Positions 1 through 8,662 of a stretch of DNA of 40,579 nucleotides are shown piece after piece. Every line of letters begins with the position of its first letter. The first letter of the stretch is position 1. A program made the translations under genes and the position numbers. The DNA is from an uncultured Lachnospiraceae bacterium (GTDB lineage Bacteria; Bacillota; Clostridia; Lachnospirales; Lachnospiraceae): assembly GCA_947625135.1 (NCBI GenBank), contig CANQNE010000022.1, forward strand, positions 1 to 40,579, in the 5' to 3' direction. A model generated the notes under the pieces. It was not told the origin of the DNA. It did not search any database and saw only the letters and a program-made list of their open reading frames with translations.

Positions 1-29
1 AAAACAGGGGGTCTAAGCGGAACTGTTTT
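1..29 (-). terminator. possible hairpin downstream of the recombinase gene
   Basis: AAAACAG (1-7) and CTGTTTT (23-29) form a 7-bp stem with a 15-nt loop, placed about 60 bases after the stop codon of the minus-strand serine recombinase. The sequence that would show a U-tract lies beyond the window edge, so the terminator role is a guess. Confidence 0.25.
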
Positions 30-89
30 CAAAAAAATTTTGAAAAATTTTCGGCAACCTCGAAACCGCCTTTGACTGTCTTTTTTCAT

Positions 90-518
90 TTAGAAAAGTA
101 CGATTTCATCATCCTCAAAAATTATACCCCTCAGGTAACGGTTGACACCCTCCAAGATGTGATCCACTTTATCCCCGGTCATGGCGATCCGGTCCGTGAG
201 CGCCTTTTTATAGGTCTCTGTATTGATATGCGGCTCTTTCAAAAAAACCAGCTCAACGCCTTTCTTATACAATTCCTCATATAACCGGAACCCCTCCCTG
301 GCATTACGGCTCATGCGGCTGACGGAATCAAAGATGATCCTGTCTCCGCGCTGTACCTTCCCCAGCAGCTTATCCAGTTCCCTCCGGCCCTGAAACTTTG
401 TTCCGGTATATACTTCTTTTATGATGACAGCCTCTGGGAACACAGTCTTTATGTTCCTGACCTGCCTTTCCATGTTCTGTCTGCCTGTGGAGATACGGCA
501 GTACCCATATTGTTTCAT
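90..518 (-). CDS. small serine recombinase (resolvase/invertase catalytic domain only)
   Basis: Encodes about 142 residues. The N terminus (MKQYGYCRIST) has the Tyr-x-Arg-x-Ser signature of the resolvase/invertase catalytic domain, with the nucleophilic Ser near residue 10. The later segment DRIIFDSVSRMSRNAREG matches the conserved core of that domain. The reading frame extends further upstream, but ATG at 518 is preferred because homology begins there and an AAGGA-type site precedes it. Family members usually carry a C-terminal helix-turn-helix for DNA binding, and none is evident here; the protein stops after the catalytic domain. It may be a naturally short accessory resolvase of the mobile element or a truncated copy. 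It is the last gene of the recombination module visible in the window. Confidence 0.75.
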   Translation of the reverse strand: MKQYGYCRISTGRQNMERQVRNIKTVFPEAVIIKEVYTGTKFQGRRELDKLLGKVQRGDRIIFDSVSRMSRNAREGFRLYEELYKKGVELVFLKEPHINTETYKKALTDRIAMTGDKVDHILEGVNRYLRGIIFEDDEIVLF

Positions 519-710
519 AAGCTGTTTTCCTTCTTTCCTATGCTTTCCGTGGCAGATCTGATGACCGTCAGAACTGCCACTGCCGTATTGATATTTTATG
601 GTCCCATGATCAAAACTTCTGCTACTTTTCCTTGATACGTCAGATTTACTACTGTCAGGTGATTCATCGGCAGAACAGCCGGGCAGATGCCCGGCCATCC
701 CGCCGGCCTG

Positions 711-1613
711 TCAGACGGCTATCCGCAGGCCGCCCTTATCCCTGTCGTAAACATACACATGGTCGGAAAGCAGGTCCTCCGGACGGAGCACATTTTTGTT
801 GACCTCTCTTACAAGCTCCGCCATTTTTTCCTGTTCCCGACTCCCGGTATCACGGATGATAAGTACCTCATGTACGGAGCTTGGCAGCACGGCAAACGCG
901 CCTACCATGTCCTGTATCCTTGAAAGCAGTTCTTCATCAATGATCGCCGCTGCGCCCTGATGTTTATCCCCATTTGTCAGGATATACACGCTTTCCGGCA
1001 GTTTCTTTGTCTTGCCAGAGGACAGCAGGTTACGCGTGAAAAACAGCTTTTCCATATCAAGCAGCGCGGTTTCTTTTGCGGTCCTCATGTTTTCCAGCGC
1101 CGTCCTGTAAAGGGTCTCCTCGTCTGTCTGCCAGCATTCCAGATGCGCGTTCCTTACCCAGACATTCCCGTTTCCAAGATCCGTATCTTTCATTTTCATA
1201 TAATACACGATTGAAAGATCAAGGAACGGCCTGTTTGGCTGTCCCGACAGTCTTTCCTCATTCAGGCCGGTGTTGATCAGGGCCGCCCTGATATTCGGCC
1301 TGACATTTTCCCACCGGAACAGGGTTTCCATATCTATATCCGGCAGATTCTCCTTCGCCTCCATAATGATCTTGTAAATGCTGTCAGACGCTTCTTCAAA
1401 CCCAAGCTTCCCGTTTTTGTACCCTTCATACACCTCCTCCAGATACAAGCAGGGTGCTGCGCCCTGCACGACAGGGGCTGTTATGGCAAGCTTCCTTACC
1501 CCGTTATTCTTTAAGTTGTTGACAAGCCGGGCGGTGAAAACCCCGTCCGCCTTTTTGTTTACTGATCTTAAAAGTTCTTCTGCAAATCCCTGCAGGTTTT
1601 CCTCTGTATTCAT
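711..1613 (-). CDS. DUF5688 family protein
   Basis: A 300-residue soluble protein resembling the DUF5688 family, which is common on integrative elements of Lachnospiraceae and has no established function. The protein is rich in charged residues, has no signal peptide or membrane segment, and shows recognisable stretches such as NPRPFLDLS-like and YILTNGDKHQGAA. ATG at 1613 follows a clear GGAGGAATT site. It lies 18 bases after the Rad52-like gene on the same strand, so the two are probably co-transcribed. I cannot assign a biochemical role. Confidence 0.7.
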   Translation of the reverse strand: MNTEENLQGFAEELLRSVNKKADGVFTARLVNNLKNNGVRKLAITAPVVQGAAPCLYLEEVYEGYKNGKLGFEEASDSIYKIIMEAKENLPDIDMETLFRWENVRPNIRAALINTGLNEERLSGQPNRPFLDLSIVYYMKMKDTDLGNGNVWVRNAHLECWQTDEETLYRTALENMRTAKETALLDMEKLFFTRNLLSSGKTKKLPESVYILTNGDKHQGAAAIIDEELLSRIQDMVGAFAVLPSSVHEVLIIRDTGSREQEKMAELVREVNKNVLRPEDLLSDHVYVYDRDKGGLRIAV

Positions 1614-1631
1614 TCTAAAATTCCTCCTGTT

Positions 1632-2342
1632 CTATGCGGCAGTTCTCGCAGACTTTGTTTTCCGCAGGCTGTTCAGCGCGTTCTGGTACGCCGCGGGCGA
1701 AAGCTCCTGTACACTGGCTGCCCCATAACGCTTCAGCACGGTATCCAGCGCAACGCCTGTCCTTTCAAGCTCCCTGTTCAGTTCCTCCGTCCCTTTCCGC
1801 CGTTCCGCCTGCTTCTGTGCCGGATCTCCGCTGTCAGCTGCTTTCATGACGTACACCTGCGTCCCGTTCTGATTCAGGATGGTCAGCCCGCTGATCTCAC
1901 GGTTCTCATTATAGGAGATCTCACATACGGAAAACTTATCATAGGTATAACACTTATCACCGCGCTTCTGGATATTTGCCTTTGATACGGGGATCCAGAT
2001 AAAAGGCGCCGTATAAAGTTCCCGTCCGATCCCAAGGGAAACACAGGCCCTCTTGAAGCTGTCGGAAGCCTGCCCTTTCTCCTTTTCCGTGTAGCTTTCC
2101 GTTCCCACGTCCATCTTGGAGATCCACTGTTTCTTGTCCTCATCCCAGACGGACACCGTGCAGTACAGATTCCCGCCTATCACCTCATGGGTGCGCTGCC
2201 AGTTCATGGGCCCGTAGGTCTCATCCAGAATCTTCATGTCCGCCCTTGCGTCCTTATAGAGCAGCAGCGTAAGCCCCTTTTCACTGATTGTTCCTACCCG
2301 GCATTCGATCTCGTCATTTGTCAGTAACCTTGGTATGTTCAT
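1632..2342 (-). CDS. Rad52-like single-strand annealing protein
   Basis: A 236-residue protein with the central signature EKGQASDSFKRACVSLGIGR, typical of Rad52/Rad22-like annealing proteins carried by phages and conjugative elements. Such proteins anneal complementary single strands during recombination. The partners are present just upstream: an SSB and a YqaJ exonuclease, giving an exonuclease-SSB-annealing set equivalent in logic to lambda Red. The C-terminal part from about residue 170 is a charged alpha-helical tail without clear homology. About 130 bases separate it from ssb, and I see no strong gene in that gap. Confidence 0.72.
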   Translation of the reverse strand: MNIPRLLTNDEIECRVGTISEKGLTLLLYKDARADMKILDETYGPMNWQRTHEVIGGNLYCTVSVWDEDKKQWISKMDVGTESYTEKEKGQASDSFKRACVSLGIGRELYTAPFIWIPVSKANIQKRGDKCYTYDKFSVCEISYNENREISGLTILNQNGTQVYVMKAADSGDPAQKQAERRKGTEELNRELERTGVALDTVLKRYGAASVQELSPAAYQNALNSLRKTKSARTAA

Positions 2343-2475
2343 CTATTCCCCAGCCTTTCTTTTTTCGTTAGTTTTATCCTGCCTTTTAGCAGCGGCAAAA
2401 ACGACAGGGTTTATTGAACAAAAGGCCATATTTCCTCATGTCCTTTTATCCTGTCCTGCCGTTTGCACATTCCTG

Positions 2476-2898
2476 TCAGTCAAAGGGAAGTTCCGCGTCG
2501 ATCCCCTCCGGAACGCTTAAGTATCCGTCCTCATCTTCCCGGATTCCCCATTTTCCCTCTTTTTTAACGTTTTTATATGCGTCCTTACTTTCCGCAAATT
2601 CCTGTTCCTCCACCACTACCTGAAAGAAGGGGATGCTCACGCCGTCCTTCTCATAGCGGCCTGTCTGCACCCTGCCGGCAAACAGCATCTTCATCCCCTT
2701 ATGGAGATATTTCTCCGCAAACTCGGCAGCCTTCCCGAAAGACACCATCTGAAAGAAATCGGCCGTGATGCCGTCCTCCCGTTTCTGCTTCTTATCCACC
2801 GCAATGGAGAACCGCGCTATGGCTGTGGGTGCGTCCCCCTGACTGTAATAGATCTCCGGGTCTTTCGTAAGCCTCCCCATTAAAATGATCCTGTTCAT
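2476..2898 (-). CDS. ssb: single-stranded DNA-binding protein
   Basis: A 140-residue OB-fold protein starting MNRIILMGRLTKDPE, the classic SSB N terminus, followed by the ARFSIAVDKK and FFQMVSFGKAAEFAEKYL strands. The last residues (AELPFD) are acidic and aromatic, like the DDDLPF tip that recruits partner proteins, although one extra Asp follows the Phe. It is shorter than typical chromosomal SSB, as expected for an element-borne copy. It starts 14 bases after the YqaJ stop codon, within one operon. Confidence 0.92.
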   Translation of the reverse strand: MNRIILMGRLTKDPEIYYSQGDAPTAIARFSIAVDKKQKREDGITADFFQMVSFGKAAEFAEKYLHKGMKMLFAGRVQTGRYEKDGVSIPFFQVVVEEQEFAESKDAYKNVKKEGKWGIREDEDGYLSVPEGIDAELPFD

Positions 2899-2911
2899 GC
2901 GTCATTCCTCC

Positions 2912-3844
2912 TTATGCCACGTTCAGCCTCCGGTAGCTGCTCTGTGTCAGGTAGCTGTCATAAACCTGCGGCTGTTCTTCCTTCAGGCGTTTGGTATCAA
3001 TGCTGCTCCTTGACACCTGCTTCCATGTGACCACACGCTCCCCGACTGTTCCGGTTTCTGCTTCTCCAAGATAGCTTTTCAGACGGTTTGCCGCCGCGTT
3101 CTTTGCCTCTTCCAGCTCCTTCATCTGTTTTGAGAGCCTTTCAAACTCGTCACAGACGGACAACGCTTCTTCCGGGAGCGCGATGGTTCTTCCGTTTGAC
3201 CTTCCAAACCGGCGGTTAAAATACGCCGTGGTCGCTTCCGAACCGTCCGGCACAGGCTCCACGCCGCCAAGGACATGTACCTCCCAGAAGTATTTCTCCA
3301 TGGTGATGATCTTTGCGATCATCTCCTCGTCACGCTCAACGGTATGGCAGAAGAAGCGGCTGCCGCCTACCAGCGCGGCCACATATGCCTTCTTTGCGCC
3401 TGTCACCGCCATATAGTGCTGCACCTGCAGGATATAGGCTGCCGGGACGCCTTCCTCCCATACATCCTGTTTATACGCGGACGCGGTCTTTGCCTCGAAG
3501 ATGGACAGGTCCCCGTTCTCCTCCCGGACCATTCCGTCAACATTAGAAAGCATAAAGGGGTATTCCTCGCTCTGCAGGAGCATATGTTTCTGCCTTACCC
3601 TGATCCCGGTGCGGGCAATAAACTCTTTCCTCACCACCGGTTCCAGAAGCGTCCCGAAATGGGCATACTCACTGTCCGTCTGCTCCGGTTCGGTCTGTCC
3701 TGTTTTCTCCAGCCAGAGCTGATGGGCGGATTTAAACGGATTGAGGCCCGCTATGATGCCGGCATCCGATCCGCCTATCCCCATTGTCCTGTATTTCAGC
3801 CATTCCTCACGGCTTAAACCAGCTGTTTTTACAACGATCTTCAT
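2912..3844 (-). CDS. YqaJ-family viral-type recombinase/exonuclease
   Basis: A 310-residue member of the YqaJ/lambda-exonuclease PD-(D/E)XK family. The signatures are visible in order: GIGGSDAG near 22-29, GTLLEPVV near 64-71, the catalytic Asp of NVDG near 103, Glu117 and Lys119 in FEAKT, and LQVQHYM. Family members degrade one strand from double-stranded ends to feed an annealing protein. The Rad52-like gene and ssb lie downstream in the same direction. The C-terminal region contains a coiled-coil-like segment (CDEFERLSKQMKELEEAKN). The set of catalytic residues is complete, so the enzyme should be active. Confidence 0.9.
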   Translation of the reverse strand: MKIVVKTAGLSREEWLKYRTMGIGGSDAGIIAGLNPFKSAHQLWLEKTGQTEPEQTDSEYAHFGTLLEPVVRKEFIARTGIRVRQKHMLLQSEEYPFMLSNVDGMVREENGDLSIFEAKTASAYKQDVWEEGVPAAYILQVQHYMAVTGAKKAYVAALVGGSRFFCHTVERDEEMIAKIITMEKYFWEVHVLGGVEPVPDGSEATTAYFNRRFGRSNGRTIALPEEALSVCDEFERLSKQMKELEEAKNAAANRLKSYLGEAETGTVGERVVTWKQVSRSSIDTKRLKEEQPQVYDSYLTQSSYRRLNVA

Positions 3845-3912
3845 CAGATTCCCTCCACTAAGTAAGGGCGGGCCTCACGGCCTGCCCCCTTCATCTCTTT
3901 TCCTGTTCCTTA

Positions 3913-4848
3913 TCATGCCGCAAGCACCATCTGGTATGCCCGGTCGATCAGCGGATTGCCGTCAACCGTCCTTGCGAACAGGCTCTCCCTGTAATTGGCA
4001 CGTTCCCGTAACGGCCTTGTATGGGTGGCGAAATCGGACACCGCATTTATAAAACGGTAGCCGTTCTTCCCCATGCCAGCAAGGTCGGGGGCGTCAAAGT
4101 ACCGGTGTTTCATGTCCTCACGGAGCCTCTGGATGTTACGCTGCTGCTGGCGGCTTGCATCCTTCCCTTCCGGGAGCAGCCCGTTGACCAGCTCCGTTAC
4201 CTTGTCGTCCGACAGCCGGATCCTTTCAAGCCTGCCAAAGCTTTTTCCTAACTCCGCCATATACTTCCCGGCATACAGAAGCGTGTCCTTTGCCTCGTCC
4301 AGCTTCCCGCTGATGTCACCGGTATGGTGGCAGCTCCAGCACCGCTTCGCCGTTGAGAGCGCCAGATTCAGCGTGTTGCTGCAGACCACGCGCACCGGCG
4401 TCATGGCGGCCTTGATGGAACCACTCCCGTCATGGCTGTTCATGAACACCATGTAGGGCGTGATCTCTTCCCCGTTGATGATATACTGCTGGGGGAGCCT
4501 TGCGAGTATCCATGTCCGCCTGCCTCCCTGCAGGCTTCCGGCGGTCTCATAACGGACGCCCTCGCCCAGCAGTTTATCCGTAAAGGCGAACGCCTCGCTG
4601 TTCTGTACCACCCTGTACCGGTCCGTCACGATGCCGAGGACGCTTCCGTCCCTGTCCCTTACATTGGCCTTGAAGCCTTGAATGACGTTTCCGCCGCCCG
4701 CCGTTACGATATCCTTCTGGACCACCTTCCAGTCCAGTCCTGCCAGTTCCAGCGCGCTTTCCGAATCGGGCGCATACGACACGACCGTCCCAAGCCCGTG
4801 CCACGGCTTCTTCCTTACGCTGAACATGGTTTCCACTAATGCTGCCAT
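3913..4848 (-). CDS. DUF932 domain protein (phage/plasmid-like)
   Basis: A 311-residue protein of the DUF932 / phage-plasmid-like TIGR03299 family. The opening segment WHGLGTVVSYAPDSESALELAGLDW and the block GIVTDRYRVVQNSEAFAF are typical. These proteins occur beside SSB and recombination genes on plasmids and conjugative elements, but their biochemical role is not known. ATG at 4848 is preceded by AAGGAGGAATGATCT, a strong ribosome binding site. It is the first gene of the module on this strand and follows a terminator-like hairpin at 4957-4990. Confidence 0.85.
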   Translation of the reverse strand: MAALVETMFSVRKKPWHGLGTVVSYAPDSESALELAGLDWKVVQKDIVTAGGGNVIQGFKANVRDRDGSVLGIVTDRYRVVQNSEAFAFTDKLLGEGVRYETAGSLQGGRRTWILARLPQQYIINGEEITPYMVFMNSHDGSGSIKAAMTPVRVVCSNTLNLALSTAKRCWSCHHTGDISGKLDEAKDTLLYAGKYMAELGKSFGRLERIRLSDDKVTELVNGLLPEGKDASRQQQRNIQRLREDMKHRYFDAPDLAGMGKNGYRFINAVSDFATHTRPLRERANYRESLFARTVDGNPLIDRAYQMVLAA

Positions 4849-4956
4849 AGATCATTCCTCCTTTTTGATAAATTTAGACAGTATTCCGGAACATCGGCTG
4901 TTCCTTCGTGACTATAATATCTGCCTGAAACCGGAGAAATTTACAGGATTCCCTTA

Positions 4957-4990
4957 CAAAAAAACAGCCGCAGGCAATAAAGCCCGCGGC
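4957..4990 (-). terminator. intrinsic terminator upstream of the DUF932 operon
   Basis: On the minus strand GCCGCGGGC-TTTATT-GCCTGCGGC is followed by TGTTTTTTTG, a compact GC-rich hairpin with U-tract. It lies 159 bases past the small acidic gene (5149-5469) and about 110 bases before the DUF932 start codon. It may end transcription from the restriction island or act as an attenuator for the recombination module. The remainder of 4849-5148 shows nothing else I can name. Confidence 0.7.
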
Positions 4991-5148
4991 AATCCATCAA
5001 TTTATGTTCTACGCTCCTTTATGTTCCTGCATGCAGCGGATCTAGTCCGGCTATATGCAGGATTATAATATACAATTTAATCTGTCTGTTTAAACAATCA
5101 CTATTCGAGATATGGGCCATACCTTAAATCATCTTTCAATGCCTCATA

Positions 5149-5469
5149 TCAGTCCTGCATTGCTTCCTCTAAGGCTTCTTCGTATTCTTCCTCTGTTTCA
5201 AAATCTTCAGGAAATACGCCTACGTCAAAGCCATCTTCGCAAAACTGCCGCCAGCTGTAATCCTTTGAATCAGAGCCATAACTTCCACCTGAATTACTGT
5301 GGTTATTGTGATTGGGATCATTCTGTCTGGTGTCTTCCACAAATTCCTGATGTCCTAACCACTGTTCCCCCATATCTTCCCTGCCGTCACCATTAAGGTC
5401 CATTTTTCCGCCAAATGGCTGATTTAAAAAATCATCCCAAAATCCGCCGTTTCCATCTCCCATAGCCAT
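5149..5469 (-). CDS. small acidic hypothetical protein with an EF-hand-like loop
   Basis: A 106-residue, strongly acidic protein. MDLNGDGREDMGEQW contains a D-x-N-x-D-G pattern like a calcium-binding EF-hand or dockerin loop. The C terminus is Glu-rich (ETEEEYEEALEEAMQD), and the middle is rich in Asn, Ser and Gly. ATG at 5469 follows AGGAGGTAGGATTT. It sits 70 bases downstream of the Res gene in the same direction and ends before a terminator, so it may be the last gene of that transcript. I know of similar acidic proteins in Clostridia but cannot give a function. Confidence 0.6.
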   Translation of the reverse strand: MAMGDGNGGFWDDFLNQPFGGKMDLNGDGREDMGEQWLGHQEFVEDTRQNDPNHNNHSNSGGSYGSDSKDYSWRQFCEDGFDVGVFPEDFETEEEYEEALEEAMQD

Positions 5470-5539
5470 AAATCCTACCTCCTGTTTTTTTTGTTCCTAT
5501 AATAATCTCAACTGTAAATCAATCAAAGCAGGCATCCAC

Positions 5540-8500
5540 TTATAAAGTTTTCATTACATTAAGCAAACTTTGATAACTATCTACATCGTGATATTTCACT
5601 TTGCCTGTTGACATCTCATTAAACAATTTTTTAGCGCAGGAAATCTTTGCCTGTTCAATGGGACGAAGATTCAGGCTCTCCATTGTGCCCTTAGTTTCCG
5701 CAACAAAAAAGATGTGCTTTACCGTCCCCTCATAGAAAGCGATCGCCCAGTCAGGAGAATAATTTCCTACCGGCGTAGGAATCTGAAACGATCTTGGCAA
5801 TTTCGCATAGACACAGACTTCTTCTGCAGTATCCAGATCCTCCACAAAAGTTCTCTCAATACTCTTGTCAGCAGAACCGTCTGTAAACACATAATCCTGA
5901 ATCGCTTTCTTTGCCAGAAAAGCCTTTTCAAAACTTTGTGTACTCTTATCTGCTGTAAATATAGTGCTGTCGTATGCCCCTTCAATCTGATTGTAGGAGA
6001 TATGTTCAACTATCATCGTCGCTTTTTGTTCCCGGATAAGCCGGATTACTTTTGAAATAAATTCCTCCGGGTTATATTTAAACATATATAGTTTTGCAGG
6101 ATTTAACCCCTTAAGTATCCGTACTACTGTTTTCCGTGTAAGAACCGTACCTTCAGCGACTTTTCCAACAAGATCATATGAAACCTGACTTGCCTCAGAG
6201 TGTTTCAACGTATATGTTCCAGACTGCTCTCGAACAAAAGAATCGCCATTTCCCAGCTCATAAACATTCATGTTGTCCTTCTGTCTTCCAATGGTCGTCG
6301 TGTACTGGAGTTCAGATACAAACAGTTTTTCATTGATATGGTCGATTGCCTTTTTTATCAATTCTTCACTGTCAAATTCGACAGTATAAGCATACTTGCG
6401 ATTGATTTCTTTCCAAAGAGCCTGAAATTCTTTCTTAGCAAAGTTCTCGTTGAGAGGATTCCCCTTAACCTTTGATTCATGGCCGTCCTGAAACATACCT
6501 GCAAGAATACTGTCGTCATATATGGACTGAACAAGCATGTGAATACCCTCTGCCATAGGCAAAAGCTTCTCCGGCAAAGATGCAACTGTACCGTTTGCAA
6601 CATCACTCCGATACTTATCCGTGACCTTTCTCTCCATATCCACATAGCCATTGGAAATAAGATAAAACTCTATGGCATGAGCGGCATCAGCATCAATGCG
6701 CATAGGCACATCGTTTACCTTGACATATTTACCGGTGAAATACTCGCTGGTGGCAGCGGTAGGCCGGTCATACAATACCGTCTTAATATCACTCTGCAGA
6801 TCAGAAACAAAAGTCTTGTAACTTTCACTTGCGATAACCGTCAGCATATTGACATCATGAACCATCTCACCACAAGTTTCCACATCCATCCTGTTACCGG
6901 CCTGATTGACACATAGCCGCAGCCCGCGCCCGACTTCCTGACGCTTCGCCGTATTGCTATCAGAATGCTTCAGGGTACAGATCTGAAATACATTCGGATT
7001 ATCCCAACCTTCACGCAGTGCGGAGTGGGAAAAAATAAATCTTGTAGGTTCTTCAAAAGATAATAGACGTTCCTTTTTTTTGAGTATCAGGTCATATGCG
7101 GAAATATCATCTGAAAACTCACTTCCTCGCTTGATCTGGCTGTCAATGCTCCTTCCAGTCTTCTTATCAATACTAAAATATCCTTTATGCACAGCAGAAA
7201 CGTCACTGCAGGTAGAACGAAGATACTTTTGATACGGAGTATCAAAAAGCGTGATATACTCATTCAGGACATTGATATATTCCTGCTCGAATATCTGTCC
7301 ATATTCTCCAAGCATCTCGTTCCCATCTGCGTCATACTGGCGGTACTTTGCCACCTCGTCAATAAAGAACAGCGAAAGATTCTTTATACCCATATTAAAA
7401 AGCTTTTCCTCTTTTTCAAAATGGGAAAGAATCGTCTCTCGGATTTGGATACGACGCATAGCCTCTTCCGAAACATCACCAACGACTTCACCTGTCTTAA
7501 TAACTTCGCCGTTTGTGAAAGTAACAGTTGCCCGCAGCGGATCTATTTCGGATATTGTATAACCTTTGTACTGTTCCATCTCCTGTGAAACATAGTAAAG
7601 GTCATCCCCAACTCCCAAAATTCTGGTTTCCCTGTTGATAGATCTGCTATATCCGATTTCAAGCTCTATCTTGGCCATAGGCGGTTTCTTAGAAGAAAGG
7701 ACAATCTGCTCCAGATACAGATAACTGTCCGCACCTCTAAAGTTCTTGACTTCAAATCCCTTGACCTCAATTTTCTTAACCAGACGTTTATTATAAGCGT
7801 CAAGAGCGTCCAACACATAGACCGTATTATGCTGTATAGCGTGGGTAGCTGAATAATTCAGGCTAAAGAGGGGATTAAAATTCTTCAAAGCCCTTTGCGT
7901 AACCGCTCCACCCATTTTTTGCGGCTCATCCAGAATGATGATCGGTCTGTTGGCCTTGATAACATCAATCGGCCTGCGTGAACCAAACTCATCACGCTTG
8001 GAATAGATAATACGGGCCTCCTTGCTTCTCCCGTCCTCTTTCAACGAAGAAGCAAACGCCTGTGTATTGATTATCATTACATTGATGCCGGAGCTTTGTG
8101 AAAAATTATCCAGTTGATTGAGATTCCCGCTGTTATAAATGAAAAAGCGTGCCTTTTTCCCGTAATGCTCCATAAAATGATCGGACGTAATTTCAAAAGA
8201 TCTCTTTACACCCTCCCGAATAGCGATAGAAGGAACCACAACAATAAACTTACTCCAGCCGTATCGCTTATTCAGCTCGAACATTGTCTTAATATATACA
8301 TAGGTCTTGCCGGTTCCAGTCTCCATTTCTATATCGAGTGAGCAGCGTCCCAATTCCCGGCTCAGAGAAGCAGACTGCTTGATATTATTCTCGCTTTGCA
8401 GCTTTTGAATGTTATGCAAAAGCTGTTCATCGGAAAGCTCCACCAAAGCATTCTTATATCCGGTATCACTCAACGGATCATATAGTTCTATCGTTTCCGC

Positions 8501-8662
8501 GCTATCAAAGGCAATCTGCATCTGCTGGAAAGCATCAGGCGATGTCCTGCCCAAATCACGGATGTAACTTGTTTTCTCACTGTACCCCTGACCGGCAAAC
8601 ACCTTCACAACAGCGTCAACAGCGTCAGTCTGGTACTGCTGTATTTTAAAATTAAATTTCAC
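5540..8662 (-). CDS. res: type III restriction enzyme, Res (helicase/nuclease) subunit
   Basis: A 1040-residue superfamily 2 helicase with a C-terminal nuclease. METGTGKT at 113-120 is Walker A, ILDEPQKM around 243-250 is the DEAD-box equivalent, REGWDNP and QEVGRGLRL are late helicase motifs, and Asp971, Glu989 and Lys991 (SPDWA ... AETKG) form the PD-(D/E)XK site typical of type III Res. In type III systems Res works only in complex with Mod, uses ATP to communicate between two inversely oriented sites, and cuts unmodified DNA. The start codon overlaps the end of the RhuM gene by 4 bases (ATGA), implying translational coupling. All key motifs are present, so it looks intact. Confidence 0.93.
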   Translation of the reverse strand: MKFNFKIQQYQTDAVDAVVKVFAGQGYSEKTSYIRDLGRTSPDAFQQMQIAFDSAETIELYDPLSDTGYKNALVELSDEQLLHNIQKLQSENNIKQSASLSRELGRCSLDIEMETGTGKTYVYIKTMFELNKRYGWSKFIVVVPSIAIREGVKRSFEITSDHFMEHYGKKARFFIYNSGNLNQLDNFSQSSGINVMIINTQAFASSLKEDGRSKEARIIYSKRDEFGSRRPIDVIKANRPIIILDEPQKMGGAVTQRALKNFNPLFSLNYSATHAIQHNTVYVLDALDAYNKRLVKKIEVKGFEVKNFRGADSYLYLEQIVLSSKKPPMAKIELEIGYSRSINRETRILGVGDDLYYVSQEMEQYKGYTISEIDPLRATVTFTNGEVIKTGEVVGDVSEEAMRRIQIRETILSHFEKEEKLFNMGIKNLSLFFIDEVAKYRQYDADGNEMLGEYGQIFEQEYINVLNEYITLFDTPYQKYLRSTCSDVSAVHKGYFSIDKKTGRSIDSQIKRGSEFSDDISAYDLILKKKERLLSFEEPTRFIFSHSALREGWDNPNVFQICTLKHSDSNTAKRQEVGRGLRLCVNQAGNRMDVETCGEMVHDVNMLTVIASESYKTFVSDLQSDIKTVLYDRPTAATSEYFTGKYVKVNDVPMRIDADAAHAIEFYLISNGYVDMERKVTDKYRSDVANGTVASLPEKLLPMAEGIHMLVQSIYDDSILAGMFQDGHESKVKGNPLNENFAKKEFQALWKEINRKYAYTVEFDSEELIKKAIDHINEKLFVSELQYTTTIGRQKDNMNVYELGNGDSFVREQSGTYTLKHSEASQVSYDLVGKVAEGTVLTRKTVVRILKGLNPAKLYMFKYNPEEFISKVIRLIREQKATMIVEHISYNQIEGAYDSTIFTADKSTQSFEKAFLAKKAIQDYVFTDGSADKSIERTFVEDLDTAEEVCVYAKLPRSFQIPTPVGNYSPDWAIAFYEGTVKHIFFVAETKGTMESLNLRPIEQAKISCAKKLFNEMSTGKVKYHDVDSYQSLLNVMKTL

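Noticed and set aside
519-698. N-terminal extension of the serine recombinase
   Set aside because: The 60 upstream residues are low-complexity Ser/Lys/Asp-rich and unlike any resolvase, and a good start lies at 518.
2343-2475. 17-codon frame (MRKYGLLFNKPCRFCRC) between ssb and the Rad52-like gene
   Set aside because: It has two CxxC-like cysteines and a weak ribosome site but is too short and unsupported to call.
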